A DNA stretch of 29,383 nt from NCBI GenBank assembly GCA_017523995.1, contig JAFWUX010000167.1, forward strand, positions 1-29,383, given 5' to 3'. The position numbers were made by a program, and so were the translations under genes. Shown in pieces: positions 15,454 to 23,370 of the stretch (its first letter is position 1; every line of letters starts with the position of its first letter). The DNA comes from Oscillospiraceae bacterium. GTDB taxonomy: Bacteria > Bacillota_A > Clostridia > Oscillospirales > Ruminococcaceae. The notes under the pieces were generated by a model. That model was not told where the DNA came from and searched no databases. It worked only from the letters and a program-made list of their open reading frames with translations.

Positions 15454-18400
15454 TCAGTCTGCGGTGATTTTGCGGAGAACTGCACGGACATCCGTCAGAT
15501 CAAGGATGCCGTCGCCGTTGAGATCCGCATTGTATGCACCGGTATGCGAAAGGGACGCATCCTCCGCGGTATACTTTGCAAGCAGCACTGCATCCGCGAC
15601 GTTGACCTTGTCATTGCGGTCCGCATCGCCGGGCAGCGGCTTTACGCTGTCATAGGGCAGACTGCTGATGCGGTCAACATCCTGAATGACGTCTGCAATG
15701 AAGCCGTTGTCACTCATGAAATCCTGCGTGAACGTCATGCTGTATGCGGGCAGTGTCCAGCGCAGCGTCTCCGTGTTGAAGTAAAGCGCGGCTTTTTCAT
15801 CCAGTCCGGAGAAATTGGAGTCCCAGAGCAGAATGCGGCGGTCATAGACGGCGTCATCCCATGTCCACTCGCCGGATTCCATTCCGTAGCCGACAACGGC
15901 ATGCCCGCCGGCAGGTGTCGCGAGCGAGAGGATGAACGGCGATGCGCCGTGATTCACGCTGACTGCGGCGTGTGCGGCTTTGAGCATCATCTGCAGCTGG
16001 ACTGCGCGCACATCGTTCCGGCTGTCAATGAGGATATTCTGCGCGAGATGATAGTAATTGATGACATCGAGCGCCTGCTGCGACGGTCTGACATCGTGCA
16101 GCGTTTTCGCATCCGGATCGAGCGCGGAGAGCGGCAGCAGACCGTTCTTGACCAGAACCGTTACGGCGGAAAGCCCGAAGCACGAGCCCTTCCAGCCGCC
16201 CGCGGCAGTTGCCTGAATGCCCTTCGGGGAGGCGGATGCATCGCTGAGCACGGCAAGATTCCACGGCGTCACATGATAGGCGCTGCCGAATACCTCGCCG
16301 GTGTTGCCGAAGGAAAAGTTTTCGGTATCGTTCTGCGGGAAGACTGTTTCACCGATCTCCTCCGGATGCAGCGGCTCGAATTTCACTTTCAGCTGCATCG
16401 CAAGCGCATGCGCTTCGGAATACATCTCGCCGCGGATCACTTTGAGATTCGGGCAGCTGCGCACGGCGTTGATGTTGATTGTCTCAACCGAATCCGGAAT
16501 TTCCAGCGATTCCAGCGTGCTGCAGGCGATTGCACCCTGCGCGATGCTTTTCACCGTGCTGCCGACCTTGATGCTGACCGCCGCGCAGCCGGTTTCGTCG
16601 GTGAATGCATTTGGCATGATCTCACTGACGCCCTCCGGTATGACGATCTCCGTTTCGCTGCCGCGGTACTGATAGAGCTGACTGCCGCAGATCAGGACAA
16701 AGCCGTCCTGCTTTTCCAGCCATGCCTTCGGGAGCGCATTGGAACCGATTTTCACTTCGTGTGCAGGCAGCTTGAAAACCTCGGCACCGCATGTATAAAA
16801 GCTCTGTGTGCCCAGCTCTTTGATCGAATCCGGCAGGATTACCTCGCGCAGCGCGGTATTTTCAAATGCCCGCGTGCCGACTGTTTCCAGCCCCTCGGAG
16901 AAAGTGACCTCTGTGAGATGATTGCATGCCCGGAATGCCTGCTTGCCGATCGACCGGACGCCCTTTGGAATTGTGATCTTCTGCAGCGAACTGCACTGTG
17001 TAAATGTATTATCTGCAATCTCGGTTACGCCCTCGGGAATGTTGACTTCCTGCAGTTCTGTACACGCCATAAAGCTGCAACTGCCGATGATCCGGCAGCT
17101 ATCCGGAATCTCAATCGTTTTCAGTGCAGAGCAGTGCGCGAACATGCTGAACGGAATCTCTTTGCAGTGAGCAGGCAGATGCACTTCGGTCAGAGATTCG
17201 CAGGCGCCGAGACAGCCCGCTTCGAGCCGGATATCCGTATCGGGAAACACAATGGATTTCAGGGACGGGCAATTCTGGAAGCAGCTGTCCCCGACCTCAC
17301 GGATGCTTTCCGGAACGGTCAGTGTTTCAAACTGCGCGCCGGAAAAGCACTCCGCGGGCAGTACGGTCAGCAGCGGCGGGAAGTTCACCTTTTTGAGTCC
17401 GGATGCGCCAAAAGCACCGTCGCCGAGCGTTTCCAGACTGTCCGGCAGTGTTAAGGCGGTCAGGCTGCTGCAGGCAGCAAAGGACAGCTGCCCGACGGAG
17501 CGCAGACCTTCGGGGAGCGTGACGGATTCCAGTGCCGTGCAGTTCAAGAAACAGCCGTCTGAGATCGCGGTGCATGCAGAGGGAATCCGGATCTCTTTAA
17601 GCGCACTGCAGGATTCAAAGCAGTTTTCCGGCAGCACGGTCAGATGATCCGGCAGCGTGACTTCCGTCAGATTGCGGCAATTGCTGAAGCTGCGCTTGCC
17701 GAGCGCCTGAATCTGCTCCGGAACGGTCAGGGTTTCGATATTCGTGCTGTTGAATGCGCTATTCCCGATTTCTGTGATATTCTCCGGAATCTGCAGCTCT
17801 GTGATTGCAGTGTTTGAGAACATGGAGTTTGGTATCTTCTGCAGCTTTGCCGGAATGTGAATCTTTTGAAGTGCCCAGCAGCAGGCAAATACGCTTTCGC
17901 CTGCTTCGGTGACGCTGTCCGGCAGCTCCGCCTTCTGCAGCGTGATGCATTCGCTGAAAGCGCCGTTTCCGATTTTTTGCAGCGATGCCGGAAACTGTAC
18001 TTCTATGAGCGTTTCGCTTCCCTTGAATGCAAAGGTGCCGATTTCCGTCACGGAATCCGGAATGCGGAGTTCTGCAGGCAGATTTGCGCCCTCGAAAGCA
18101 TAATCGCCGATGACCGTCAGCGTTTCCGGCAGCTCGACGGTTTCAAGCTGAAATGCAGCAAACGCATACGTACCGATCTGCGTGATGCCCTCGCCGATCC
18201 GCACGGTTGTGATCTCGCTGCATGCATTGCCCCACGGTGCTGTGGAGCGGTAAAAATCGTCATAGTCCGGAGCGCCGTCCGGCGTCAGATCGGGGTCTTC
18301 CGGTGCATCCGGATCATCCGGTGCATCCGGATCATCCGGCTCTGTGTCCTGCGGATCGGGTTCGGCTTCCGACGGTTCTGTATCCTGATCCTGCGGCGTT

Positions 18401-18666
18401 TCTCCGGTTTCATCCGGCATTTCAGAACCGGATTCGTATTTTGAATAGTACGCATCAAGCGCCTGATCGTACGCCTGCTCATCAAAGTAGCGTTCAAAGT
18501 CATAGGTCGCGCCCGTGCCGGTCAGCGTCAGGACGCCGTCCGCAACGGTATAGGTGACGTTGTAGCCGCATTTGCCGGAGAGCGTCTCTGCCTGAACTGT
18601 GAGCTCCGGCACCGGAAGATTGCAGAGCAGTGCGGCGGTTGTTAGAATTGTTATGAATTTTCTCAT
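15454..18666 (-). CDS. Secreted BspA-type leucine-rich-repeat protein with cysteine-peptidase-like domain and dockerin
   Basis: The 1070-residue product has a signal peptide (about 1-27), a short beta domain common in BspA-like proteins (about 29-58), an acidic linker rich in DDPDAP-type repeats (about 80-135) and some twenty LRR_5 repeats (about 150-770; repeated LPDSVTEIG / CSALKEI pattern). These are followed by a domain at about 805-1005 and a two-loop dockerin (about 1010-1070; DADRNDKVNVAD, DLNGDGILDLTD). The domain at 805-1005 has C829 in WKGSCFGLSA, H922 in GGHAVVGYG and D949 in LLWDSNF, an order and spacing like papain-fold peptidases. It may therefore be an active peptidase, which the LRR would direct to a protein target. 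The frame opens at 18795, but the ATG at 18666 has AAGGA 9 bases upstream and begins the signal peptide. It is transcribed alone, upstream of the ior operon. Confidence 0.87.
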   Translation of the reverse strand: MRKFITILTTAALLCNLPVPELTVQAETLSGKCGYNVTYTVADGVLTLTGTGATYDFERYFDEQAYDQALDAYYSKYESGSEMPDETGETPQDQDTEPSEAEPDPQDTEPDDPDAPDDPDAPEDPDLTPDGAPDYDDFYRSTAPWGNACSEITTVRIGEGITQIGTYAFAAFQLETVELPETLTVIGDYAFEGANLPAELRIPDSVTEIGTFAFKGSETLIEVQFPASLQKIGNGAFSECITLQKAELPDSVTEAGESVFACCWALQKIHIPAKLQKIPNSMFSNTAITELQIPENITEIGNSAFNSTNIETLTVPEQIQALGKRSFSNCRNLTEVTLPDHLTVLPENCFESCSALKEIRIPSACTAISDGCFLNCTALESVTLPEGLRSVGQLSFAACSSLTALTLPDSLETLGDGAFGASGLKKVNFPPLLTVLPAECFSGAQFETLTVPESIREVGDSCFQNCPSLKSIVFPDTDIRLEAGCLGACESLTEVHLPAHCKEIPFSMFAHCSALKTIEIPDSCRIIGSCSFMACTELQEVNIPEGVTEIADNTFTQCSSLQKITIPKGVRSIGKQAFRACNHLTEVTFSEGLETVGTRAFENTALREVILPDSIKELGTQSFYTCGAEVFKLPAHEVKIGSNALPKAWLEKQDGFVLICGSQLYQYRGSETEIVIPEGVSEIMPNAFTDETGCAAVSIKVGSTVKSIAQGAIACSTLESLEIPDSVETININAVRSCPNLKVIRGEMYSEAHALAMQLKVKFEPLHPEEIGETVFPQNDTENFSFGNTGEVFGSAYHVTPWNLAVLSDASASPKGIQATAAGGWKGSCFGLSAVTVLVKNGLLPLSALDPDAKTLHDVRPSQQALDVINYYHLAQNILIDSRNDVRAVQLQMMLKAAHAAVSVNHGASPFILSLATPAGGHAVVGYGMESGEWTWDDAVYDRRILLWDSNFSGLDEKAALYFNTETLRWTLPAYSMTFTQDFMSDNGFIADVIQDVDRISSLPYDSVKPLPGDADRNDKVNVADAVLLAKYTAEDASLSHTGAYNADLNGDGILDLTDVRAVLRKITAD

Positions 18667-18697
18667 TCCAAGGGTTCCTTTCTGTGTATTTATCTGT

Positions 18698-18726
18698 ATT
18701 ATAGCACAGACCGCATCAAAACGCAA
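18698..18726 (-). promoter_or_regulatory. Sigma-A promoter of the LRR-dockerin gene
   Basis: On the minus strand TTGCGT (18721-18726) and a perfect TATAAT (18698-18703) are 17 bases apart. The leader would be only about 25 bases long and contains AAGGA before the ATG at 18666. Confidence 0.75.
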
Positions 18727-18804
18727 GTTCAGTTGTTTTTTTTCGGAAAAACCGGCTTTTTTGCAGAGTAACCTGAAATATCCGTTAATAATCACAAGAT
18801 GCTA

Positions 18805-18833
18805 TTGACAATTGCGAAAATTTATGTTAAACT
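18805..18833 (+). promoter_or_regulatory. Sigma-A promoter of the CotH-dockerin gene
   Basis: A perfect TTGACA (18805-18810) is followed after 17 bases by TAAACT (18828-18833), preceded by TGT (extended -10). The predicted start, near 18840, lies about 380 bases before the ATG at 19222, so the mRNA has an unusually long leader. Confidence 0.75.
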
Positions 18834-18988
18834 GAAATCAACGGGCTGATTTTCAGCCGGAATACAGAGATACACCACAGCAAAAACATACTATATTTAT
18901 GATTGGTTTTTTAGGGAGCAAACGGCAGATGCAATGCCGATCCGGTGTATGTTCTGCGCCCCATGAACGGGGCTTCAAAAGCAGAAAA

Positions 18989-19024
18989 GCCGTATCTGCA
19001 TGTGCAGGTGCGGCTGTTTGTTTT
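18989..19024 (+). terminator. Intrinsic terminator inside the CotH leader
   Basis: An 11-base-pair stem (GCCGTATCTGC with GCAGGTGCGGC, two G-T pairs) with a 4-base loop is followed by TGTTTGTTTT. It lies about 150 bases after the predicted transcription start and 197 bases before the coding start, so it would stop transcription before the gene unless bypassed. Confidence 0.7.
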
Positions 19025-19160
19025 CTGCGAAAGTGAACGGATCATCAAAGGAGGGATGCGCTTCAAAAAGCGGAAACGGTTGCAAAAACGGCTGTGCGCC
19101 GAATGATACACATAGGGGAAAAGGGATCAGAGATTGTCATGGGTTCTGAATCGGTCAGAG

Positions 19161-19186
19161 AAAAAAGCCGGTCGGGGAAAACCGGC
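19161..19186 (-). terminator. Terminator facing the minus strand just before the CotH-dockerin gene
   Basis: The stem GCCGGT/ACCGGC (19067-type pair at 19167-19172 and 19181-19186) with an 8-base loop is followed, on the minus strand only, by TTTTTTCTCT. No minus-strand gene lies to its right, so it could stop antisense transcripts coming out of the CotH gene. On the plus strand it is a hairpin 22 bases before the ribosome binding site. Confidence 0.6.
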
Positions 19187-19221
19187 ACAAGCAACGCCAT
19201 ACAGACTGGAGGAATACGATC

Positions 19222-21798
19222 ATGAAATCTCGCTTTCTGACATGCTGCGGCATCGCAATCGGTGCAATGTTCGCGGCAATGCCCGTACTGAGTTCCGGTG
19301 CGCCGCTCCGTGCAGAGGCGGCTGCATCCGGTGATCTTGACGGGAACGGGCAGTTCAATGCGGCAGATGTCAGACTGCTGCAGAATTGGCTGCTCACAAG
19401 CCGGACAGGGCTTTCTAACTGGCAGGCTGCCGATTTTGACGGCAACCGCGTGCTCAACGCCGTCGATCTCACGCTGATGAAGCGCGAGGTGCCGGAGGAG
19501 GAGCCCGATCCTGCCTACATCCACCTCAAGGGGAACAGCATTTCCTATGGGGGCAGCAATATCAGCGTTTCCGGCAAGACGGCGACAATCACTGCATCGG
19601 GCGCCTACTATATCGACGGCTCGCTCGACGGCGGTCAGATTCTTGTCAATGTGCCGGATGAGACTGTGGATACCAAAACCGTCAAGCTCTATCTCGACGG
19701 TGTCACGATGAAGAATACCGGTGCGCCGTGTATCCTTGTGGAGAACGCGGAGAATACTTCGGTCAACCTTGTGGAGAACAAGCAGAATCAGCTCTCCGAC
19801 GGCACCGAGACACCGACTGCCGAGGAGCCCGCATTTGCCGTGCTGCACTCCAAGGATGATCTCACGATCAAGGGCAGCGGCTCGCTCGAAATCAATGCCG
19901 GTACACAGTACGGCATCCACTGCAACAATGATCTGAAGATCAACGGCGGCAGCCTGACCGTCAACACAGAAAGCGGCGACGCGATCCGCGGCAGAGTTTC
20001 TGTCACCGTCAAGGACGGCGTGCTCGATATCAACACCGAGGGCGACGGCATCAAGTCTACAAAGGGCAGCATGACCGTCACCGGCGGAACGATCAACATC
20101 AAATCCGGCAAGGATGCGCTGCAGGCAGAGACCGATATGGAGCTCAGCGGCGGCGAAATCCGTGCCTGCGGTGACCGCGGTGTGACGGCACTCGGAAGTG
20201 TCACGCTCGGCGACTGCGTCCTGCTCGCGACCTCGACAGAGGAGCCGACTACAGACCTCGGCAATACAAATGCAATCAACCTCAGCTTTACCAAGGAATG
20301 GTCCAAGAACAATCCGATCGCGGCGGTCGGCGGCGGCAGCATCGTTTACGATCAGAACACGCTGAAAAAATACCGCTATGCATCGCTCTATGCACCGGCA
20401 CTCTCCGGCTCGTATGATATCTTTGCGGGCGGCATTCAGGTGCTCCGGAACGGCGAGAGCGGTTTCCGCACCGGCAGTTCCTATACCGGTGTCAACAATA
20501 CCGATCACGCAGACCTGCTCTACGGACGGCTCTTTGACAGAGACCGCGTCCACAAGATCGAGATCGAGATGAGCAACTGGGATCAGTTCTTCCAGGCCTC
20601 CAAGAATGAGGAATGGTATCCCTGCGATATCGTCATTGACGGCGAGCGCTACGAGAATGTCGGCATGCGCTCCAAGGGCAACAGCTCCCAGATGTTCATT
20701 GCACAGTCCAGCAGCAAGAAGTACAGCTGGCGCATCAAGCTCGATAAATATGACAAGTATCAGAATTATTACGGTCTGACGGAATTCTGCATGAACAACA
20801 TGTATTCCGATCCTTCCTGCATGCGCGATATCCTCTGCTATGACGCACTGAAGGAGATCGACGGCGTCGGCCCGAACTGCGCCTACACCGATATGTATGT
20901 CAACGGTTCGCTCTACAGCTTCTACTTCCTCGCAGAGCAGCCCGGCACCACCCTCGCGGAGCGTCTTGCAACCGCAGACGGCGCTGTCCTCTATAAGGCG
21001 ACCGACAAAGCCGGAAACAACGGCGGAGGCGGCTGGGGCTTCGGCGGCGGCGGAAACGGCGGCTACTGCTCCTTCACCGAGAATATGGCACTCGATAACT
21101 TCGATGTCAAATTCGGCACGGATGACAGCTTTGAGCACATCGCGGCTGTTAAGTCGGCGATCAACCGCGTTTCTCCCAGTAACTACAAGTTCATCGAGGA
21201 TGTCATCGACGTTCCGAGCTTCCTCAAGGGCTTTGCGGTCAATTCCGTCATGTGCAACTATGACAGCTACAACGGCACGCTTGCACATAACTACTATCTG
21301 ATGTACAATGACGGCAAGTGCTATTTTGTCGGCTGGGACTACAACCTCTCGCTCGGCAACTTCATGAACGGCGTTGATTCCGTCAACTCGGATGTCACAA
21401 CAAGCCTCTATCAGGTGACGGTCAATGACCGTCCGCTGGCAAAGCTGCTGCAGGTCGATGAGTACTACAGAATGTATGTCGGCTATGTCAAGCAGATTGT
21501 CAACATGTACAGCAATCCGGAGCAGGCAATCGCGGGCTATGCATCCCTGATCCGCGACCATGTCAAGGCAGATCCCAATTCGTTCTTCACATTCGATAAG
21601 TTCGAGTTCAACCTCACCAAAACCGCGAACGGTCTCCAGACCGGTCAGGGCGGCGGAGGCGGCATGTGGGGCGGCTTCGGCGGAATGTGGGGCGGCGGAG
21701 GCGGCGGTCAGCCGTTCTCCTTCGGCGGCGAGAGCATTTCCATCGTCGATTTCATCAACAAACGCAATGAGGTCATCCGCCAGAAAATCGGGTTCTGA
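19222..21798 (+). CDS. Secreted dockerin protein with beta-helix carbohydrate-binding domain and CotH kinase domain
   Basis: The 858-residue product has a signal peptide (about 1-34), an N-terminal two-loop dockerin (about 37-90; DLDGNGQFNAAD, DFDGNRVLNAVD), and a repetitive beta domain (about 98-400) whose pattern (GSGSLEINA, INGGSLTVNT, VTGGTINIKSGKDAL) resembles the Cthe_2159-type polygalacturonate-binding beta-helix. A CotH domain follows (about 440-790). CotH proteins are atypical kinases first known from Bacillus spore coats; GMRSKGNSS (481-489) and GWDYNLSLG (704-712, D706 as likely metal ligand) are family marks. Two glycine-rich inserts (about 599-615 and 809-830, with GGGMWGG repeats) are unusual. 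CotH-dockerin proteins are known in ruminococcal cellulosomes. GGAGGA lies 8 bases before the start. The gene is transcribed alone, from the promoter at 18805. Confidence 0.9.
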   Translation: MKSRFLTCCGIAIGAMFAAMPVLSSGAPLRAEAAASGDLDGNGQFNAADVRLLQNWLLTSRTGLSNWQAADFDGNRVLNAVDLTLMKREVPEEEPDPAYIHLKGNSISYGGSNISVSGKTATITASGAYYIDGSLDGGQILVNVPDETVDTKTVKLYLDGVTMKNTGAPCILVENAENTSVNLVENKQNQLSDGTETPTAEEPAFAVLHSKDDLTIKGSGSLEINAGTQYGIHCNNDLKINGGSLTVNTESGDAIRGRVSVTVKDGVLDINTEGDGIKSTKGSMTVTGGTINIKSGKDALQAETDMELSGGEIRACGDRGVTALGSVTLGDCVLLATSTEEPTTDLGNTNAINLSFTKEWSKNNPIAAVGGGSIVYDQNTLKKYRYASLYAPALSGSYDIFAGGIQVLRNGESGFRTGSSYTGVNNTDHADLLYGRLFDRDRVHKIEIEMSNWDQFFQASKNEEWYPCDIVIDGERYENVGMRSKGNSSQMFIAQSSSKKYSWRIKLDKYDKYQNYYGLTEFCMNNMYSDPSCMRDILCYDALKEIDGVGPNCAYTDMYVNGSLYSFYFLAEQPGTTLAERLATADGAVLYKATDKAGNNGGGGWGFGGGGNGGYCSFTENMALDNFDVKFGTDDSFEHIAAVKSAINRVSPSNYKFIEDVIDVPSFLKGFAVNSVMCNYDSYNGTLAHNYYLMYNDGKCYFVGWDYNLSLGNFMNGVDSVNSDVTTSLYQVTVNDRPLAKLLQVDEYYRMYVGYVKQIVNMYSNPEQAIAGYASLIRDHVKADPNSFFTFDKFEFNLTKTANGLQTGQGGGGGMWGGFGGMWGGGGGGQPFSFGGESISIVDFINKRNEVIRQKIGF

Positions 21799-21904
21799 TG
21801 AAGTGAAACCGGATTGAGGTGTCTCCGGCGGATTTAGAATGAGGGCTCTGCCCTCAAACTCCCGCTGGGGTCATTGACCCCAGACCCCATGTTTATATGA
21901 GTAT

Positions 21905-21950
21905 AAACGAAAGCTGCTCCCATCAGCGTGAATGGGAGCGGCTTTCGTTT
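21905..21950. terminator. Bidirectional terminator in cassette 2
   Basis: The arms at 21905-21922 and 21933-21950 (AAACGAAAGC..., GCTTTCGTTT) pair over 18 bases with one mismatch. TTCTCTTTTC follows on the plus strand, and on the minus strand the stem ends in TTTATACTC. It ends the CotH transcript and probably the opposing one. Confidence 0.85.
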
Positions 21951-21991
21951 TTCTCTTTTCATTTTTCACTATTCGCTCTTCACTTCATGTC

Positions 21992-22056
21992 AAATGCAGC
22001 GAAATAAATGAAGTCGCTCCCTTTCACGAAAAAAGGAGCGACTATTTCTGCATTTG
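21992..22056. other. Long stem-loop in cassette 2
   Basis: Nested pairs AAATGCAG/CTGCATTT, GAAAT/ATTTC and AGTCGCTCC/GGAGCGACT form one hairpin of about 65 bases, with CTTT/AAAAG at its tip. No other cassette in the window has this module. It lies downstream of the leftward gene at 22172 and may be its own terminator, since the minus strand ends in a T-rich run. Confidence 0.55.
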
Positions 22057-22171
22057 CATAAAAACGGGATTCCAAAGGGTCAGTGACCCTTTGGCGGGTT
22101 TGGGCACAGTTTGCGCAGCAATACTGTAAGCCCAATTACAAATCATCGCGGAGCGATACCTCATTACCGGT

Positions 22172-23107
22172 TCACGAATCTTTTGTGTGGATTGCCGCGA
22201 CGATTTCATCGAGCAGCGTTTTTGCCTGATCATATGCCTGCTGCATTTCCTCGGCGGAGCTCATGTTCTCTGCCGGAATGCGCAGCGCCAGATAGCTGCC
22301 CTCGTGCAGCGGATGCGTCAGACCTGCCTGTTCGGCAAAATCTGTGTTATCCAGCAGCAGACGTCTTCCGCTGACATTGCTGCAATCCGGATAAAGCTCT
22401 GTCAGATCGACGAACATATCCTCCGGCTGCAGATATTCCTCCGCCTCCGGATCGACCATCACGAGCATGCATGTGCTGGACTGGAACTGCACCAGAAGCT
22501 GCGTATTATACGATGCGGAATATGTGCCGCTGTTTTCCATTGTCGCCTTCGAGACCGGAATATACACCGACTGCACCAGCACCTCGCCGTCTGCGGTGTA
22601 ATCCGGACACATGGTCTGCAGCCAGTTTGTCAGTTTATCCGTTTCCTCGTAGAATTCCGGATCGTCCGTCAGCAGCAGAATCCGCAGGTCGGGATCCTCG
22701 CGCGTGACGTAGTCATACACCAGAAATGACACAACCAGTATACAGAACGCCGCGATGCCGAGCCACCACTTTGCGTGATAGAACCAGTTGCCGATCTTCT
22801 GCAGAACCGTATACTGCTTTTCGGTTTCGCGCTCGCGGAAGACCTTGTCGCTGTCCTCAATGACGCCCTGCTTCAGGCGGATGAGATCGACCTTTTCCTC
22901 GGCAAGCTCCTTTGCATATTCCTCGCGCGCCTGATAGGCGGCTTCTTCGGCTGCAGCCTGCCGTTTGCGCTCCTTCAGTTCCTCATCCCGCTTGACCTTT
23001 GCCTGCAGCTCCATTGCATTGTGAAATGCGGAGACCTTTTTTGCACCGGAAAGATCAGCCGGTTCGTTCTGCGGATCGTTCTGCGTTTTCTGCTGTTTAT
23101 CCTGCAT
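22172..23107 (-). CDS. One-pass membrane protein of unknown function
   Basis: The 311-residue protein is not one I recognise. It has a charged, Glu/Lys/Ala-rich N-terminal half (about 25-100) that reads as a coiled coil (AMELQAKVKRDEELKERKRQ), one membrane segment at about 114-134 (WWLGIAAFCILVVSFLVYDY), and an outer domain of about 175 residues with many acidic residues and few cysteines. By the positive-inside rule the N-terminus is in the cytoplasm. The frame opens with a GTG at 23116, but AAGGG lies 9 bases before the ATG at 23107, so I chose that. It is transcribed alone from an extended -10 promoter and is convergent with the CotH-dockerin gene. No function can be given. Confidence 0.75.
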   Translation of the reverse strand: MQDKQQKTQNDPQNEPADLSGAKKVSAFHNAMELQAKVKRDEELKERKRQAAAEEAAYQAREEYAKELAEEKVDLIRLKQGVIEDSDKVFRERETEKQYTVLQKIGNWFYHAKWWLGIAAFCILVVSFLVYDYVTREDPDLRILLLTDDPEFYEETDKLTNWLQTMCPDYTADGEVLVQSVYIPVSKATMENSGTYSASYNTQLLVQFQSSTCMLVMVDPEAEEYLQPEDMFVDLTELYPDCSNVSGRRLLLDNTDFAEQAGLTHPLHEGSYLALRIPAENMSSAEEMQQAYDQAKTLLDEIVAAIHTKDS

Positions 23108-23130
23108 GATTATCACCCTTTCGAGTTTCC

Positions 23131-23159
23131 ATTATATCACATTCTCCGGAAAAGCGCAA
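23131..23159 (-). promoter_or_regulatory. Sigma-A promoter of the one-pass membrane protein gene
   Basis: On the minus strand TTGCGC (23154-23159), a 17-base spacer ending in TGA, and TATAAT (23131-23136) form an extended -10 promoter. The leader would be about 17 bases long. Confidence 0.75.
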
Positions 23160-23173
23160 CCTTTTTTTGTAAT

Positions 23174-23231
23174 GAGAAATTAGAAATGAGAAATGAGAAA
23201 CTGCGGAGCCGCCTGCGGCGGATTTGAAATA
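23174..23231. repeat. Heptad-repeat element, short copy
   Basis: Tandem 7-base units GAAATTA, GAAATGA, GAAATGA and GAAACTG start at 23176. They are followed by a GC-rich hairpin GCCGC/GCGGC (23208-23219) and then GATTTGAAATA. The same order (heptads, hairpin, AATTTGAAATA) is seen at 29034-29100. The element lies between the divergent promoters of the membrane protein gene and the ECF sigma gene. Confidence 0.75.
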
Positions 23232-23248
23232 GTGAGAAAATACGGGAA

Positions 23249-23277
23249 TTGACAATTTGACTTTTCTGTGATAGTAT
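23249..23277 (+). promoter_or_regulatory. Sigma-A promoter of the ECF sigma factor operon
   Basis: TTGACA (23249-23254) and TAGTAT (23272-23277) are 17 bases apart. Transcription would start near 23284, giving a leader of about 87 bases. I see no obvious ECF-type (AAC-rich) promoter here, so self-activation is not evident. Confidence 0.6.
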
Positions 23278-23370
23278 GATACTGATTTTGAAATTCCTGT
23301 GACCGCTGCCGGAAAAATTCTGTCGTAATAGGCAGAGGGACCTCACACACCACAGAAAGGGGCTGACCAC

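Larger units (their letters stand above)
18840..19221 (+). promoter_or_regulatory. Long structured leader with a possible attenuator
   Basis: This stretch without a gene can form, in order, a hairpin GGCTGA/TCAGCC (about 18844-18858), CGGCA/TGCCG (18923-18939), a nested element TTCTGC..GCAGAA (18952-18986) enclosing GCCCC/GGGGC (18958-18973), and then a plus-strand terminator (18989-19024). GCAGAT at 18925-18930 could pair with ATCTGC in the left arm of the terminator (18994-18999) and so act as an anti-terminator. I do not recognise a known riboswitch class. A small RNA of about 180 bases ending at the terminator is the other reading. Confidence 0.5.
21817..22161. repeat. Mosaic hairpin cassette 2
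   Basis: This fills the gap between the convergent stops at 21798 and 22172. Left arm: border AGGTGTCTCCGGCGGATTT, GAGGGC/GCCCTC (21841-21855), CTGGGGTC/GACCCCAG (21865-21883). Centre: a terminator (21905-21950) and a second long hairpin (21992-22056). Right arm: CCAAAGGGTCA/TGACCCTTTGG (22072-22094), an ACAGT...ACTGT hairpin (22107-22128) and an inverted border with ATCGC/GCGAT ending in ACCT 10 bases from the stop of the leftward gene. Compared with cassette 1, the stems differ at paired positions but stay complementary. Confidence 0.85.

Noticed and set aside
15544..17454. Open frame of 636 codons antisense to the LRR-dockerin gene
   Set aside because: It arises from the periodic codon use of the repeats; no start signal and no domain.
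18914..18975. Resemblance of AGCAAAC and GATGCAATGCC to the c-di-GMP (GEMM) riboswitch
   Set aside because: The P1b hairpin that must lie between the two conserved segments is missing and the order does not fit; no claim of this class is made.
19049..19099. Sixteen-codon frame with AGGAGG in the CotH leader (leader peptide)
   Set aside because: The AGGAGG is only one base from the ATG, too close for normal initiation, and the peptide has no regulatory codon run of a clear kind.
19063..21561. Open frame of 832 codons antisense to the CotH-dockerin gene
   Set aside because: It mirrors the codon pattern of the gene on the other strand, shows no recognisable domain, has long Val/Ala/Ile/Arg-rich low-information stretches and lacks a ribosome binding site.
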